A stretch of 35,359 nt of DNA from Pseudomonadota bacterium (GTDB taxonomy: Bacteria > Pseudomonadota > Gammaproteobacteria > Steroidobacterales > Steroidobacteraceae). Under the pieces are notes generated by a model, which saw only the letters and a list, made by a program, of their open reading frames with translations, was not told the DNA's origin and did not search any database. Made by a program: the position numbers and the translations under genes. The stretch spans positions 1 through 35,359 of the forward strand of contig CAUJHX010000207.1 of NCBI GenBank assembly GCA_963204795.1, in the 5' to 3' direction. This document shows, one piece after another, positions 1 through 8,036 of this stretch. The first letter of the stretch is position 1, and every line of letters begins with the position of its first letter.

Positions 1-243
1 GACCGCGATCGCGGCCTGTGGGTACAGGACAACCGCCGCAACTGGTACTACGCGAAGGTCATGGGCCCCTGCATCGGGCTCGATTTCGCCACGGCGGTGG
101 GTTTCGTGACGAATCCGCCGGGGACATTTGACCGCTTCAGCAAGATCATCGTCCCGCGCGAGGGAACGTGCCAGCTCTCGAGCTTCGTCCAGAGCGATGG
201 TCCGCCCAAGAAGGTCGCGCGCGAGAAGCCCAAGGCCGAATGA
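1..243 (+). CDS. DUF6491-like protein, C-terminal part (partial at window edge)
   Basis: The frame is open from the first base, so this is the 3' end of a gene that begins outside the window. The visible 80 residues include YYAKVMGPCIGLDFA, then VGFVTNPP and a second cysteine in EGTCQLSSF. They end in a charged tail (PPKKVAREKPKAE). The GPC...LDFA...C pattern resembles the small secreted DUF6491 family of proteobacteria. Those proteins have no established function, and the N-terminus, where a signal peptide would lie, is missing here. The family call is from memory of the pattern and is moderate. Confidence 0.55.
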   Translation, partial: DRDRGLWVQDNRRNWYYAKVMGPCIGLDFATAVGFVTNPPGTFDRFSKIIVPREGTCQLSSFVQSDGPPKKVAREKPKAE

Positions 244-345
244 GTCAAATCGCCGCGGGGGCCGCCCCGCGGCGAGCGCGTTTGATGAGCTGCGACTGTG
301 CGGCCCATCGCAGGCCACTCCGCGCACACCGGCTAAAGTGCCGGC

Positions 346-1065
346 ATGTCCCCGAGCCGACCCAACGGAACGCAGCGCCCCGACGCTTCTCGCAACGGCA
401 CGCCGACTGATGGCCAGCAGCTGCGCCTGCTGCTCGCGCGCTGGCAGCAGAGCCTCGAACTGCACACCCGCTATGCCGCGCTCGACGACGAGCACTACCA
501 GCACGTGCAGCCGTGGCCGAAGCATGAGCGCCCCGCGCGCTGGATCATCGATCTCGCGCGCGAACGCGCGGCGTCGCTGTCGCGCATCGTCGCGCAGCGC
601 GCCGCGGAGGGCGATCGCGTGTTTCTCGAGGCGCTCGAAATGATGGGTTTTCTAGCGAATCTCGCAGGCCTTCAGGGCAATGAGCGATTCATACCGCTCG
701 CCGCGATCGAGAACGAGCGTCGCGATGTACTGACGGCCCGCACGCGGCGCCCGAAGCGCGTCGAAGAGAAACGCGCGGAAGAACCGACGCGGGAGATGCC
801 GCGCATGGCACCGCGCCCGCCCGCCGCACCACCCGCTCGCGCCGCCGCGCCTCGTCAGCCCGCCGCCACCACGCGTCGCGTGAGCCAGGACGAAATCGAC
901 GCGCGCATCATCGATGACGCGATCCGCCTCCTCGGCTGGGGGCGCCAGTGGCACGAGCTTGGAGACCTGATCGCGCGCCTCGCCGAGCGCCCCGCCGCTG
1001 CGGAGGTGCGCCGCATCCTGCGCGAGCACCGCGCCCGCATCGAGCGCAAGGCCGGCGTCGGCTGA
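346..1065 (+). CDS. Hypothetical protein, arginine-rich, with Pro/Ala linker
   Basis: I do not recognise this 239-residue protein. Residues about 24-130 are predicted mostly helical (QQLRLLLARWQQSLELHTRYA, then WIIDLARERAASLSRIVAQRA). A low-complexity Arg/Pro/Ala linker follows at about 140-178. A short helical C-terminal segment starts at VSQDEIDARIIDDAIRLLGW and ends in a basic tail. There is no signal peptide or membrane segment. The domain, linker and domain layout suggests a cytosolic adaptor or nucleic-acid-associated protein, but that is only inference. The start at 346 lacks a clear Shine-Dalgarno sequence. The gene stands alone between the DUF6491-like gene and the ABC module. Confidence 0.6.
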   Translation: MSPSRPNGTQRPDASRNGTPTDGQQLRLLLARWQQSLELHTRYAALDDEHYQHVQPWPKHERPARWIIDLARERAASLSRIVAQRAAEGDRVFLEALEMMGFLANLAGLQGNERFIPLAAIENERRDVLTARTRRPKRVEEKRAEEPTREMPRMAPRPPAAPPARAAAPRQPAATTRRVSQDEIDARIIDDAIRLLGWGRQWHELGDLIARLAERPAAAEVRRILREHRARIERKAGVG

Positions 1066-1190
1066 GCGTGGTGCCGGGTTTTCGGCACCCGGCCTCCTCC
1101 TCGACACTCACCCGCTTTCCCACCAGAATCGCGGCTTTGCGAGGCCGCCTGCGGAACTTTTCCGCGTCTCGCGCATTCAGACGGGACCAT

Positions 1191-2114
1191 ATGATCAAGA
1201 CCGAGCGACTGACCAAACGCTACGAATCCCTCACCGCAGTCGACCACGTCAGTTTCGAGGCGCGCCCCGGCGAAGTGCTCGGCTTTCTCGGGCCCAACGG
1301 CGCCGGCAAGACCACCACGATGCGCATGATCGCGGGATTCATCGCCCCCACCGGGGGCACGGCGAGCATCTGCGGCCACGACATCGAACGTGAACCGCTA
1401 GCCGCCAAGGCGAAGCTCGGCTACCTGCCCGAGGGCGCACCGAGCTACGGCGAGATGAGCGTGCGGGGCTTCCTCGAATTCATCGCCGATCTGCGCGACC
1501 TGACGGGTGCGGCGCGTCGCATCCGCCTCGAGCAGGTCACCGAGCGGCTCGGCCTCGGCAGCGTCGCGGCCCAGACCATCGATACCCTGTCCAAGGGCTT
1601 TCGCCGGCGCGTCGGCATCGCTCAGGCGATCCTGCACGACCCGCCGGTGCTGATCCTCGATGAGCCGACCGACGGCCTCGACCCGAACCAGAAGCACGAA
1701 GTGCGCGCGCTGATCAACGAAATGGCGGCCGAGAAGACGATCGTCGTCTCGACCCACATCCTCGAGGAAGTGGAAGCGGTGTGCACGCGGGCGATCATCA
1801 TCGCGCGGGGCCGCATCGTCGCCGACGACACGCCCCAGGGGCTCGCCGCCCGCTCGCGCTACCACAACGCCGTGTCGCTGCGCCTCGGGCGACCCGAACA
1901 ACTCGCAGCCGCGCGCGCAGCGCTCGTCGCCCTCCCCCAGGTCGAGAGTGTCGAGACCGATGCGCAGGGCCTGCGCTTGACCGCGCTGCCGCGCGCCGGC
2001 GCCGCACTGCTTGCCGACGTAAACGCCATCACCGCCCGCGACGGCTTTGCGCTGCAGGCGCTCGAACTCGAATCGGGACGCCTCGACGAAGTGTTCCGCA
2101 GCATCACGACCTGA
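1191..2114 (+). CDS. ABC transporter ATP-binding protein (GldA-like, ABC-2 exporter)
   Basis: This 307-residue ATPase powers an ABC-2 type exporter. The Walker A motif GPNGAGKTT is at residues 34-42, a degenerate signature LSKGF at about 133-137, and Walker B VLILDEPTDGLDP from 153. The switch histidine lies in VVSTHILEE. The C-terminal 90 residues match the accessory domain common in single-domain ABC-2 ATPases. The ATG at 1191 begins the canonical MIKTERLTKRY; the frame stays open further upstream, but that extension overlaps the previous gene and is not family-like. It is followed after 22 bases by the permease, then by a GldG-like subunit and a DUF4340 protein, an arrangement recalling the GldA-GldF-GldG export system. 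The substrate is unknown. Confidence 0.93.
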   Translation: MIKTERLTKRYESLTAVDHVSFEARPGEVLGFLGPNGAGKTTTMRMIAGFIAPTGGTASICGHDIEREPLAAKAKLGYLPEGAPSYGEMSVRGFLEFIADLRDLTGAARRIRLEQVTERLGLGSVAAQTIDTLSKGFRRRVGIAQAILHDPPVLILDEPTDGLDPNQKHEVRALINEMAAEKTIVVSTHILEEVEAVCTRAIIIARGRIVADDTPQGLAARSRYHNAVSLRLGRPEQLAAARAALVALPQVESVETDAQGLRLTALPRAGAALLADVNAITARDGFALQALELESGRLDEVFRSITT

Positions 2115-2136
2115 CCACTGCCCAGGGGAGCACCGC

Positions 2137-2871
2137 GTGCATCACACCGTCACGATCGCAAAGCGCGAGCTGGCCGGCTATTTCGCCACGCCGGTGGCGT
2201 ATGTCTTCATCCTGATATTCCTGCTGCTCGCGTCTGCCTTCACGTTCTATCTCGGCGGCTTCTACGAGCGCGGCCAGGCGGACCTTGCGCCATTCTTCAA
2301 TTTCCACCCCTGGTTGTATCTTTTCCTGATCCCGGCCATCTCGATGCGCCTGTGGGCCGAAGAGCGCAAGTCGGGCAGCGTCGAGCTGCTCCTGACCCAG
2401 CCAGTCACCCTGTGGCAGGCCGTGCTCGGCAAATTCCTCGCGGCGTGGGCGTTCACGGCGCTTGCGCTCGCCCTCACGTTCCCGATCTGGATCACGGTCA
2501 ACTATCTCGGTTCGCCGGACAATGGCGTGATTCTCGCAGCATACATCGGCAGCCTCCTGATGGCCGGCGGCTTCCTCGCGATCGGCTCGTGCATGTCGGC
2601 CCTCACGCGCAACCAGGTGGTCGCCTTCATCCTCGCGGTGGTCGTCTGCTTCGCATTCCTGCTCGCGGGCTTCCCGCTCGTGCTCGATGCGTTCCATGCC
2701 TGGGCGCCACAGGTGCTCATTGACGCGATCGCCTCGCTCTCCTTCCTCACCCATTTCGAAGCGATCTCGAAAGGCGTACTCGACGTGCGCGATCTGCTCT
2801 ATTTCGTCCTGACGATGGCGTTTTTCCTGATCGCGACGGCGATCATCCTCGACGTGCGCAAGTCGGAGTGA
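2137..2871 (+). CDS. ABC-2 type transporter permease (GldF-like)
   Basis: This 244-residue inner-membrane permease has about six transmembrane helices. The first is near residues 17-40 (PVAYVFILIFLLLASAFTFYL). The motif LWAEERKSGSVELLLTQPV at about 70-88 is the conserved cytoplasmic elbow of ABC-2 permeases, where the ATPase couples. I chose the GTG at 2137 because AGGGGAG lies six bases upstream and the protein then starts MHHTVTIAKRELAGYF, as in the family. A longer frame from 2047 would overlap the ATPase gene. It pairs with the ATPase upstream and the GldG-like subunit downstream. Confidence 0.9.
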   Translation: MHHTVTIAKRELAGYFATPVAYVFILIFLLLASAFTFYLGGFYERGQADLAPFFNFHPWLYLFLIPAISMRLWAEERKSGSVELLLTQPVTLWQAVLGKFLAAWAFTALALALTFPIWITVNYLGSPDNGVILAAYIGSLLMAGGFLAIGSCMSALTRNQVVAFILAVVVCFAFLLAGFPLVLDAFHAWAPQVLIDAIASLSFLTHFEAISKGVLDVRDLLYFVLTMAFFLIATAIILDVRKSE

Positions 2872-2878
2872 GCCACAC

Positions 2879-4759
2879 ATGAAGCAACGCATCCTGCTCG
2901 GCCGCGGCGCGCTCCTCGCCCTCGCAGTGCTCTTCATCGGCATGGTCGTCCTGTCGACCTGGCTGTTGCGCGGCTGGCGGCTCGATCTGACGGAGAACAG
3001 GCTTTACACGATCGCCCCCGGCACCCAGCACATCATCGCGGAGCTGAAAGAACCGGTGAATCTCTATTACTACTGGAGCGGAAAGACCGCAGGCGAATAC
3101 CCCGCGCTCAAGACCTACGGCACGCGGGTGCGCGAATTCCTGCAGGAGCTCGCCGCGCGGAGCAAGGGCAAGCTGCGCCTTTCGATCATCGATCCGGAGC
3201 CGTTCTCGGAAGACGAGGACCGCGCCGCCGAACGCGGCGTCCACGGCGTGCCGATCGGCGTGAACGGTGAGACCTTCTATTTCGGGCTTGCTGGCACCAA
3301 CTCGACGGACGGCCACGAGGCGATCGCCTTCTTCGACCCGGCAAAGGAAGAGTTTCTCGAATACGACATCGCGAAACTGATCTATCAGCTGGGTCGGGCA
3401 AGAAAGCCGGTCGTCGGCTGGTTGTCGAGCCTGCCGATGAATGGAGGCTACGACCCCGCAACCGGCCAGGGCCGTGATCCGTGGTATGTGTACACGCAGG
3501 CTCAGCAGCTCTTTGCCGTGAAGGACCTCACGCCGGCCCTCACGCAGATCGACCCGGACATCGACGTCCTCGTGCTCGTGCATCCGAAGTCGCTCCCCGA
3601 GCCTGCCCTGGAGGCGATCGACCAGTTCGCGCTGCGTGGCGGGCGTCTCCTGGTGTTCGTTGATCCGCTCGCCGAACAGGATCCGGGGGCGGGCAACCCC
3701 GAGATGCCCTTCGGGGTGGCGGGCGCTGATCGCGGCTCGCAACTTGGCGGCCTGCTCACCGCCTGGGGCGTCGAATTCAAGCCCCGCGAAGTCGTCGGTG
3801 ACCTGAGCTACGGCATGTCGGTCTCGATGCGTGCGGGCGACCCGCCGCTGCGCCACATCGCGATCCTCGGCCTCGACGCGACGAGTCTCGATGCAAAAGA
3901 CATCGTCACCAGTGGTCTTGGCAACATCAATCTCGCAACGGCCGGTTACCTAGAGCCGCGGAAGGGCGCCAGCACCACGTTCACGCCGCTGCTGCAATCG
4001 AGCAAGCTCGCCGGCACATTGCCGGTCGAACGCTTCGCGATGCTGATGGATCCTGCGACGCTGCAGGACGGCTTCAAGCCAACGGGCGAGCGCTACACCT
4101 TCGCCGCGCGTATCACCGGCGCGGTGAAGAGTGCTTTCCCGAAGGGTGCGGGACCGCTCAGGGAGTCCGCGAAGCCACTCAACCTCATCGTGATCGCCGA
4201 CACTGATCTGCTCTCCGACTACCTCTGGCTACGCGATGCCCCGGCTTCGTTCTTCGGGCCGCGCGCCAAGCAGGCTTGGGCGCACAACGGCGATCTCGTC
4301 TGGAATGCGCTCGACAACCTCGCCGGGAGCAACGACCTCATCAGCGTGCGTGGGCGCGCAAGCTTCGCCCGGCCGTTCGAGCGCGTCGAAGCGTTGCGGC
4401 GCGACGCGGAGGGCCGCCTGCGCGCGAAAGAACATGAGCTGGAACAACAGTTGTCGGCTACTGAAGACAAGCTCACCACCCTTCAATCGAAGCGCGCCGA
4501 CCAGTCGGGTGTCATCCTGACGCCCGAGCAGGAAGCGGAGATCGAGCGCTTCGAGGCAGAGAAGCTGCGTATTCGCAAGGAGCTGCGGGACGTGCGCCTC
4601 GGGCTCAACCAGGATATCCGCCGGCTTGGCAGCGAGCTCAAGATCCTCAATATCGTCGTGGTGCCGGCAATCTTCGCGCTGCTCGCGCTTGGTATTGCAA
4701 CTTGGCGGCGCAAACGGCAGGCGGCCATCCTGCTCGTGCAGCGGACGCAGCGACCATGA
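2879..4759 (+). CDS. GldG-like ABC transporter auxiliary subunit
   Basis: This 626-residue protein resembles the auxiliary subunit of GldG-type ABC systems (ABC_transp_aux family). An N-terminal membrane helix (about 11-32, LLALAVLFIGMVVLSTWLL) is followed by a large periplasmic portion. That portion contains the typical LTENRLYTIAPGT start and YYWSG strand. A coiled coil rich in Glu, Arg and Lys occupies about 500-585, and a second membrane helix (IVVVPAIFALLALGIATW) lies just before a basic C-terminus. It begins seven bases after the permease stop, and its TGA overlaps the ATG of the next gene (ATGA), so the four genes look translationally coupled. In gliding Bacteroidetes such proteins support motility, but nothing here suggests gliding. 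Confidence 0.88.
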   Translation: MKQRILLGRGALLALAVLFIGMVVLSTWLLRGWRLDLTENRLYTIAPGTQHIIAELKEPVNLYYYWSGKTAGEYPALKTYGTRVREFLQELAARSKGKLRLSIIDPEPFSEDEDRAAERGVHGVPIGVNGETFYFGLAGTNSTDGHEAIAFFDPAKEEFLEYDIAKLIYQLGRARKPVVGWLSSLPMNGGYDPATGQGRDPWYVYTQAQQLFAVKDLTPALTQIDPDIDVLVLVHPKSLPEPALEAIDQFALRGGRLLVFVDPLAEQDPGAGNPEMPFGVAGADRGSQLGGLLTAWGVEFKPREVVGDLSYGMSVSMRAGDPPLRHIAILGLDATSLDAKDIVTSGLGNINLATAGYLEPRKGASTTFTPLLQSSKLAGTLPVERFAMLMDPATLQDGFKPTGERYTFAARITGAVKSAFPKGAGPLRESAKPLNLIVIADTDLLSDYLWLRDAPASFFGPRAKQAWAHNGDLVWNALDNLAGSNDLISVRGRASFARPFERVEALRRDAEGRLRAKEHELEQQLSATEDKLTTLQSKRADQSGVILTPEQEAEIERFEAEKLRIRKELRDVRLGLNQDIRRLGSELKILNIVVVPAIFALLALGIATWRRKRQAAILLVQRTQRP

Positions 4760-5730
4760 TCACCCCGCGCCGACTCACCATCCTCGCGGTCATCGCTCTC
4801 GCCGTGATCGTGGGGGCGGGGTGGCTCGCCTCGCGCCGCACGACGCCCGAGAGCGCGCCATCGGGACGCGCTGTGCTGCCGGGTCTCAAGGCAAAGGTCA
4901 ACGCGGTCACGGGCCTGAAGCTCGCTTCGAAGGGCGCGACCGTCACGCTCGAGCGCGCAGGCGACGGCTGGCTCGTCAAGGAACGCAACTACCCGGCGGA
5001 TACCGCGAAATTGCGCAAGCTCCTCCTCGGCCTCGCGGATCTCGTGGTGACCGAAGAGAAGACCCGCGACCCGGGGAATTACGCGCAGCTCGGCGTCGAA
5101 GATGCGGGCCCGACGGCCTCGAGCGTCCTGCTTGAAGCGGTCACGCCCGGTGAGCGCTTTGCGCTCCTCGTCGGCCATGCCGTCGGCGGCACGGGCAGCT
5201 TCGTGCGGGTACCCGGCGAGGCGCAGTCGCTGCTCGCGACCCCGCAAGTCTCGAGCGATATCGACCCGAAGCACTGGATCGACACGGCGCTCACTGACAT
5301 CACCGCGGATCGGGTGAAGGCGCTCGCGGTCACGCCCGCGACCGGTATCTCCTGGCAAGCGACGCGCGATGCAGCCAAGGATCCCCTCACCCTGCAACGG
5401 CTCCCAAGAGGCAAGAAGCAGCGTGGACCCGACGTTGTCACGCCAGTCGCTGCGCTGCTCGTCGGGCTGCATGCCGAGGATGTCCATGCGCTGCGCGCCG
5501 ACGCGCCGGCGACAGTCCGTGTCATCGTACGCAGCTTCGACGGGCTCGAAATCGAGCTGGCGGGTCGTGAAGATGGCGACCGCCGTTACGTCCGCGGCAC
5601 CGCCACCAGCAAGGGCGATGCCGCTGCGAAGGAAGCGGCTGCGCTCGATACGAAGCTGAAGGGTCGCGAGTTCGAGATCCCACGGTACAAGTACGACGCG
5701 CTCTTCCGCCCGCTCAGCGATTTCACCTGA
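4756..5730 (+). CDS. DUF4340 domain-containing protein
   Basis: This 324-residue protein has one N-terminal membrane anchor (about residues 5-23, RLTILAVIALAVIVGAGWLA) and an extracytoplasmic body of repeated strand-rich units. Typical segments are VTLERAGDGWLVKERNYPAD and VTEEKTRDPGNYAQLGVED, as in DUF4340 proteins. The start ATG at 4756 shares four bases with the stop of the GldG-like gene. DUF4340 genes commonly follow this ABC trio in proteobacteria, so it is probably a periplasmic partner of the exporter. Its biochemical role is unknown. Confidence 0.88.
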   Translation: MITPRRLTILAVIALAVIVGAGWLASRRTTPESAPSGRAVLPGLKAKVNAVTGLKLASKGATVTLERAGDGWLVKERNYPADTAKLRKLLLGLADLVVTEEKTRDPGNYAQLGVEDAGPTASSVLLEAVTPGERFALLVGHAVGGTGSFVRVPGEAQSLLATPQVSSDIDPKHWIDTALTDITADRVKALAVTPATGISWQATRDAAKDPLTLQRLPRGKKQRGPDVVTPVAALLVGLHAEDVHALRADAPATVRVIVRSFDGLEIELAGREDGDRRYVRGTATSKGDAAAKEAAALDTKLKGREFEIPRYKYDALFRPLSDFT

Positions 5731-5876
5731 GGCGGGGCAACGGGCGGCGGGCCAGAGTGCGCCTGCGCGCACATTTGCATAGACACTTTCGAGGACATCT
5801 TCTCCACCTGCGCACGGTTCGGCCGGGCAAGTCGGGGATCAGCGCGAAGTTCGTACTGTGGCCGCATCCTTCCGAC

Positions 5877-5918
5877 TTGAGCATCGCAGTGCCGAGCGGT
5901 AAACTAACCTTGGTTTAC
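5877..5918 (+). promoter_or_regulatory. Predicted promoter and operator of the toxin-antitoxin pair
   Basis: TTGAGC at 5877-5882 and TAAACT at 5900-5905 are separated by 17 bases, a good sigma70-type promoter. The -10 overlaps an inverted repeat, GTAAAC at 5899-5904 and GTTTAC at 5913-5918, centred eight bases apart. AGGAG at 5921-5925 is the ribosome binding site for the antitoxin ATG at 5931. Antitoxins of this type usually repress their own promoter through such repeats; that this repeat is the operator is inference. Confidence 0.6.
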
Positions 5919-5930
5919 GCAGGAGCGGCC

Positions 5931-6170
5931 ATGAGCAGCACTATCAATATTCACGAGGCGAAGACGCACCTGTCGCGTATCGTTGACGATGTCGCAGCGG
6001 GCGCCGAAGTCATCATTGCGAAGGCGGGCAAGCCGATGGCGCGACTGTCGCCGATCGCGCCCGCAGTGCGACCCAAGCGCTTCGGTATCCTGAAAGGAAA
6101 GATCTCGGTTGCGGACGATTTCAACGCACCACTGAGCGATGAAGACATGGCCGCTTTCGAGGGCCGCTGA
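5931..6170 (+). CDS. Type II antitoxin, Phd/YefM family
   Basis: This 79-residue antitoxin begins MSSTINIHEAKTHLSRIVDDV, the Phd/YefM N-terminal DNA-binding fold, followed by GAEVIIAKAGKPMARL. The C-terminal part (KGKISVADDFNAPLSDEDMAAFEGR) is the usual acidic toxin-binding tail, and PLSDEDMAAFEG is typical of antitoxins paired with PIN toxins. It should neutralise the toxin encoded two bases downstream and bind its own promoter. The ATG at 5931 follows AGGAG with five bases between. The frame remains open upstream to 5757, but that stretch has no antitoxin features. Confidence 0.9.
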   Translation: MSSTINIHEAKTHLSRIVDDVAAGAEVIIAKAGKPMARLSPIAPAVRPKRFGILKGKISVADDFNAPLSDEDMAAFEGR

Positions 6171-6172
6171 CA

Positions 6173-6547
6173 TTGCGCATACTGCTCGACACGCATGTAC
6201 TGTTATGGTTGCTGGCGCGGCCGTCACGACTTTCGCCCGGAACCCGCAAGCGGATCGCCTCTGCCGACGCGTATGTCAGCGCCGCGTCAATCTGGGAGAT
6301 TGGAATCAAAGCAAGGCTCGGCAAGCTCCGCGCTGACGCCGACGAAATCCTGTCCTCGATCGAGCCTGCCGGATTCTCGTTATTGCCAGTCTCGGGCGAG
6401 CATGCGGCCAGAGTTGCCCACCTTCCGCCACTGCACAGGGATCCATTCGACCGGATGCTGGTAGCGCAATGCCTCGTCGAACCGATGATCCTTGTTACGA
6501 ACGACGTCGCTCTGACAGGCTACGGTCCATTCGTCACCCTGGTTTGA
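6173..6547 (+). CDS. Type II toxin, PIN-domain ribonuclease (VapC-like)
   Basis: This 124-residue PIN-domain protein is probably an Mg2+-dependent RNase toxin. The acidic pocket is complete: D6 in LLDTHVLLW, E42 in SIWEIGIK, D90/D93 in HRDPFDRMLVAQ, and D111 in VTND. It begins with TTG only two bases after the antitoxin stop, so its translation is probably coupled to the antitoxin. PIN toxins often cut tRNA or rRNA at specific sites; the target here cannot be told from sequence. Nothing looks truncated, so the pair appears functional. Confidence 0.9.
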   Translation: MRILLDTHVLLWLLARPSRLSPGTRKRIASADAYVSAASIWEIGIKARLGKLRADADEILSSIEPAGFSLLPVSGEHAARVAHLPPLHRDPFDRMLVAQCLVEPMILVTNDVALTGYGPFVTLV

Positions 6548-6692
6548 AGCCTCTCGCAGCTTGACGCGCGCGATCGACAATCCCGGCCGCGATTCGCAAC
6601 ATGTGCCAATGAGCAGTTGCTGCGACCAGGTACGCGCGCTGGTCGGCGGCGCTGCGCGCGAGACGTTCGTGTTCCCGGTTGCGATTTACGTG
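6537..6692 (-). pseudogene. Possible YqjK-like gene remnant
   Basis: The 273 bases between the toxin and NUDIX genes hold no plus-strand gene. On the minus strand a run of about 52 codons reads HERLARSAADQRAYL, then a tryptophan (HWHMLR) and IAAGIVDRARQAARG. This recalls the AAxQRxxL pattern of small YqjK-like proteins. The reading frame continues upstream only as antisense of the NUDIX gene, and no start or ribosome binding site belongs to it. It may be a decayed 3' end or chance. Confidence 0.2.
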
Positions 6693-6820
6693 CCGCCCAT
6701 CGGACGACGCACTTTGATGTGATGCCGACGCTTGGGCCTGGACTATGGCAGGCTGACGGAAGATTCGCTGCGCCCCGAGGCGTCGCGGCGCAACGGGCTG
6801 GCCGTGAGACAGGGCGAGAC

Positions 6821-7540
6821 ATGATGGATACACGCGAACCCGCAACCAGGCACAAGGCTGAAGGACCACCGCAGTACCCGGCCGTGCCCGCGGCCACGGT
6901 GGTGCTGTTGCGTGATGGTTCCGACGGTCCCGAGGCCCTGATGCTGAGGCGCAACTCGAAGCTCGAGTTCGTGGGGGGAATGTGGGTGTTCCCCGGCGGC
7001 CGTGTCGAGGCGTCCGATATCGACACCGATCGCCCATACGACGACACCGCCTCCGCGAAACGTGCTGCAGTCCGCGAAGCTGCAGAAGAAGCCGGACTCA
7101 CCATCGACGCCGACAGCCTCGTGTGGTTCAGCCATTGGACCCCACCCTCGATCTCCCCCAGGAGATTCGTGACCTGGTTCTTCCTGGCGCGCGCACCCGA
7201 AGGGGCCGTCACAGTTGATGGGAGTGAAATCCAGGCCCACGACTGGATCCGGCCAGTTGACGCACTGGCACGGCGCAACGCCCTCGAGATCGAGCTCGCC
7301 CCACCGACCTGGATCACACTCGAGCAACTGCTTGCCTTCGCAGATGTCGAAACGGCACTCGCCACCCTGGGAGGGCGCGCGCCCGAGTACTTCGCGACGC
7401 GACTCACGCGCATAGATGGCGGAGCGGTGGCCCTCTACCACGGTGACGCGGGTTACGACGAAGGGAACCCCGATCTTCCCGGCAACCGACACCGTCTCTG
7501 GATGTTGAACACCGGGTGGCGCTACGAGCGCAACCGTTAG
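6821..7540 (+). CDS. NUDIX hydrolase (NUDT19-like, extended Nudix box)
   Basis: This 239-residue hydrolase should cleave a nucleoside diphosphate linked to another moiety (X). The Nudix box is split: FPGGRVE at about 57-63, then an insertion of about 20 residues (ASDIDTDRPYDD...), then REAAEEAGL at 85-93. The insertion is typical of the NUDT19/RNA-diphosphate-like branch, some members of which hydrolyse CoA. The substrate here is not determinable. I chose the ATG at 6821 because the region upstream (6617-6820) is not conserved-looking; a second ATG follows at 6824. Its stop TAG (7538-7540) is the last three bases of the TTAG flanking the left MITE-like element. Confidence 0.85.
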   Translation: MMDTREPATRHKAEGPPQYPAVPAATVVLLRDGSDGPEALMLRRNSKLEFVGGMWVFPGGRVEASDIDTDRPYDDTASAKRAAVREAAEEAGLTIDADSLVWFSHWTPPSISPRRFVTWFFLARAPEGAVTVDGSEIQAHDWIRPVDALARRNALEIELAPPTWITLEQLLAFADVETALATLGGRAPEYFATRLTRIDGGAVALYHGDAGYDEGNPDLPGNRHRLWMLNTGWRYERNR

Positions 7541-7724
7541 CCGATCTTCGCCGATTCACTCCTCGGATGCGGGGGTTTTGGGCGTATCGCTGGCACGAGG
7601 GTGTTTATTTTGTTGGGGCCGCCGAGCGTTTGATCGGCGAAAGTGCCTGTAGTGCCTGCGGGTGTGGGCGCGTGTCGAATCAACACCTTGGCCCTGCTGT
7701 CACCCGCGAATCGGCGAAGATCGG
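7541..7724. mobile_element. MITE-like element, copy 1 (184 bp, TTAG flanks)
   Basis: The element begins CCGATCTTCGCCGATT (7541-7556) and ends with the exact reverse complement (7709-7724); in this copy the match extends to 17 bp. TTAG flanks both ends (7537-7540 and 7725-7728), as expected of a 4-bp target duplication. A second internal inverted pair, GCGGGTG at 7658-7664 and CACCCGC at 7701-7707, could form a stem. It differs from copy 2 at 10040 by one indel and two substitutions. It holds no transposase. An open frame of 53 codons from 7567 has no ribosome binding site and is frameshifted in copy 2, so it is probably not coding. YTAR-type targets are known for IS5-group elements, so mobilisation by such a transposase is a reasonable guess. 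Confidence 0.85.
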
Positions 7725-7834
7725 TTAGGCCTGACTCAGTGCCGCGATCGGCGCGACCTTCGACTGACTCCTGGCATAGTCGACGCTTGCCTGCAGGGCC
7801 GCTTGACAGATGATCGGGCGGCGAGCTGGGGGGC

Positions 7835-7999
7835 AGGCAATTGTACGGCGACGTCCCATGGCAGCAGTTCCTCGACCCAATTGACGGGGCGCTCGATCAC
7901 GTGACGCAGATAGGCCTCGACGTTCAGGCCGTTGAGCTGCGTGCTGCCGAGCAGACTGTAGACCACCGCTGCACGTTTGCCGCCCTCGTCGCGATAGCG
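7835..7999 (-). pseudogene. IS66-family transposase remnant (C-terminal fragment)
   Basis: Read on the minus strand, this gives YRDEGGKRAAVVYSLLGS, then TQLNGLNVEAYLRHVIER and ELLPWDVAVQLP. That is the conserved C-terminal end of IS66 transposases (the IS66_C region). The catalytic domain and the element's ends are absent, and the frame runs on past the normal stop position. It lies between MITE copy 1 and the 3' end of mddA. The remaining bases, 7729-7834 and 8000-8036, hold nothing I can identify. Confidence 0.75.
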
Positions 8000-8036
8000 G
8001 GTGAGCCCCGCGCGCGTCTGCCGGGCGGGGCATAGC

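Noticed and set aside
948..1190. N-terminal extension of the ABC ATPase
   Set aside because: It overlaps the upstream gene and precedes a canonical MIKTERLTKRY start at 1191.
5731..5876. Possible gene between the DUF4340 gene and the toxin-antitoxin promoter
   Set aside because: Frames here are short and show no recognisable family or ribosome binding site.
7567..7728. Short ORF inside MITE copy 1 starting MRGFWAYRWHEG
   Set aside because: The frame is broken by a one-base insertion in copy 2, and no ribosome binding site precedes it.
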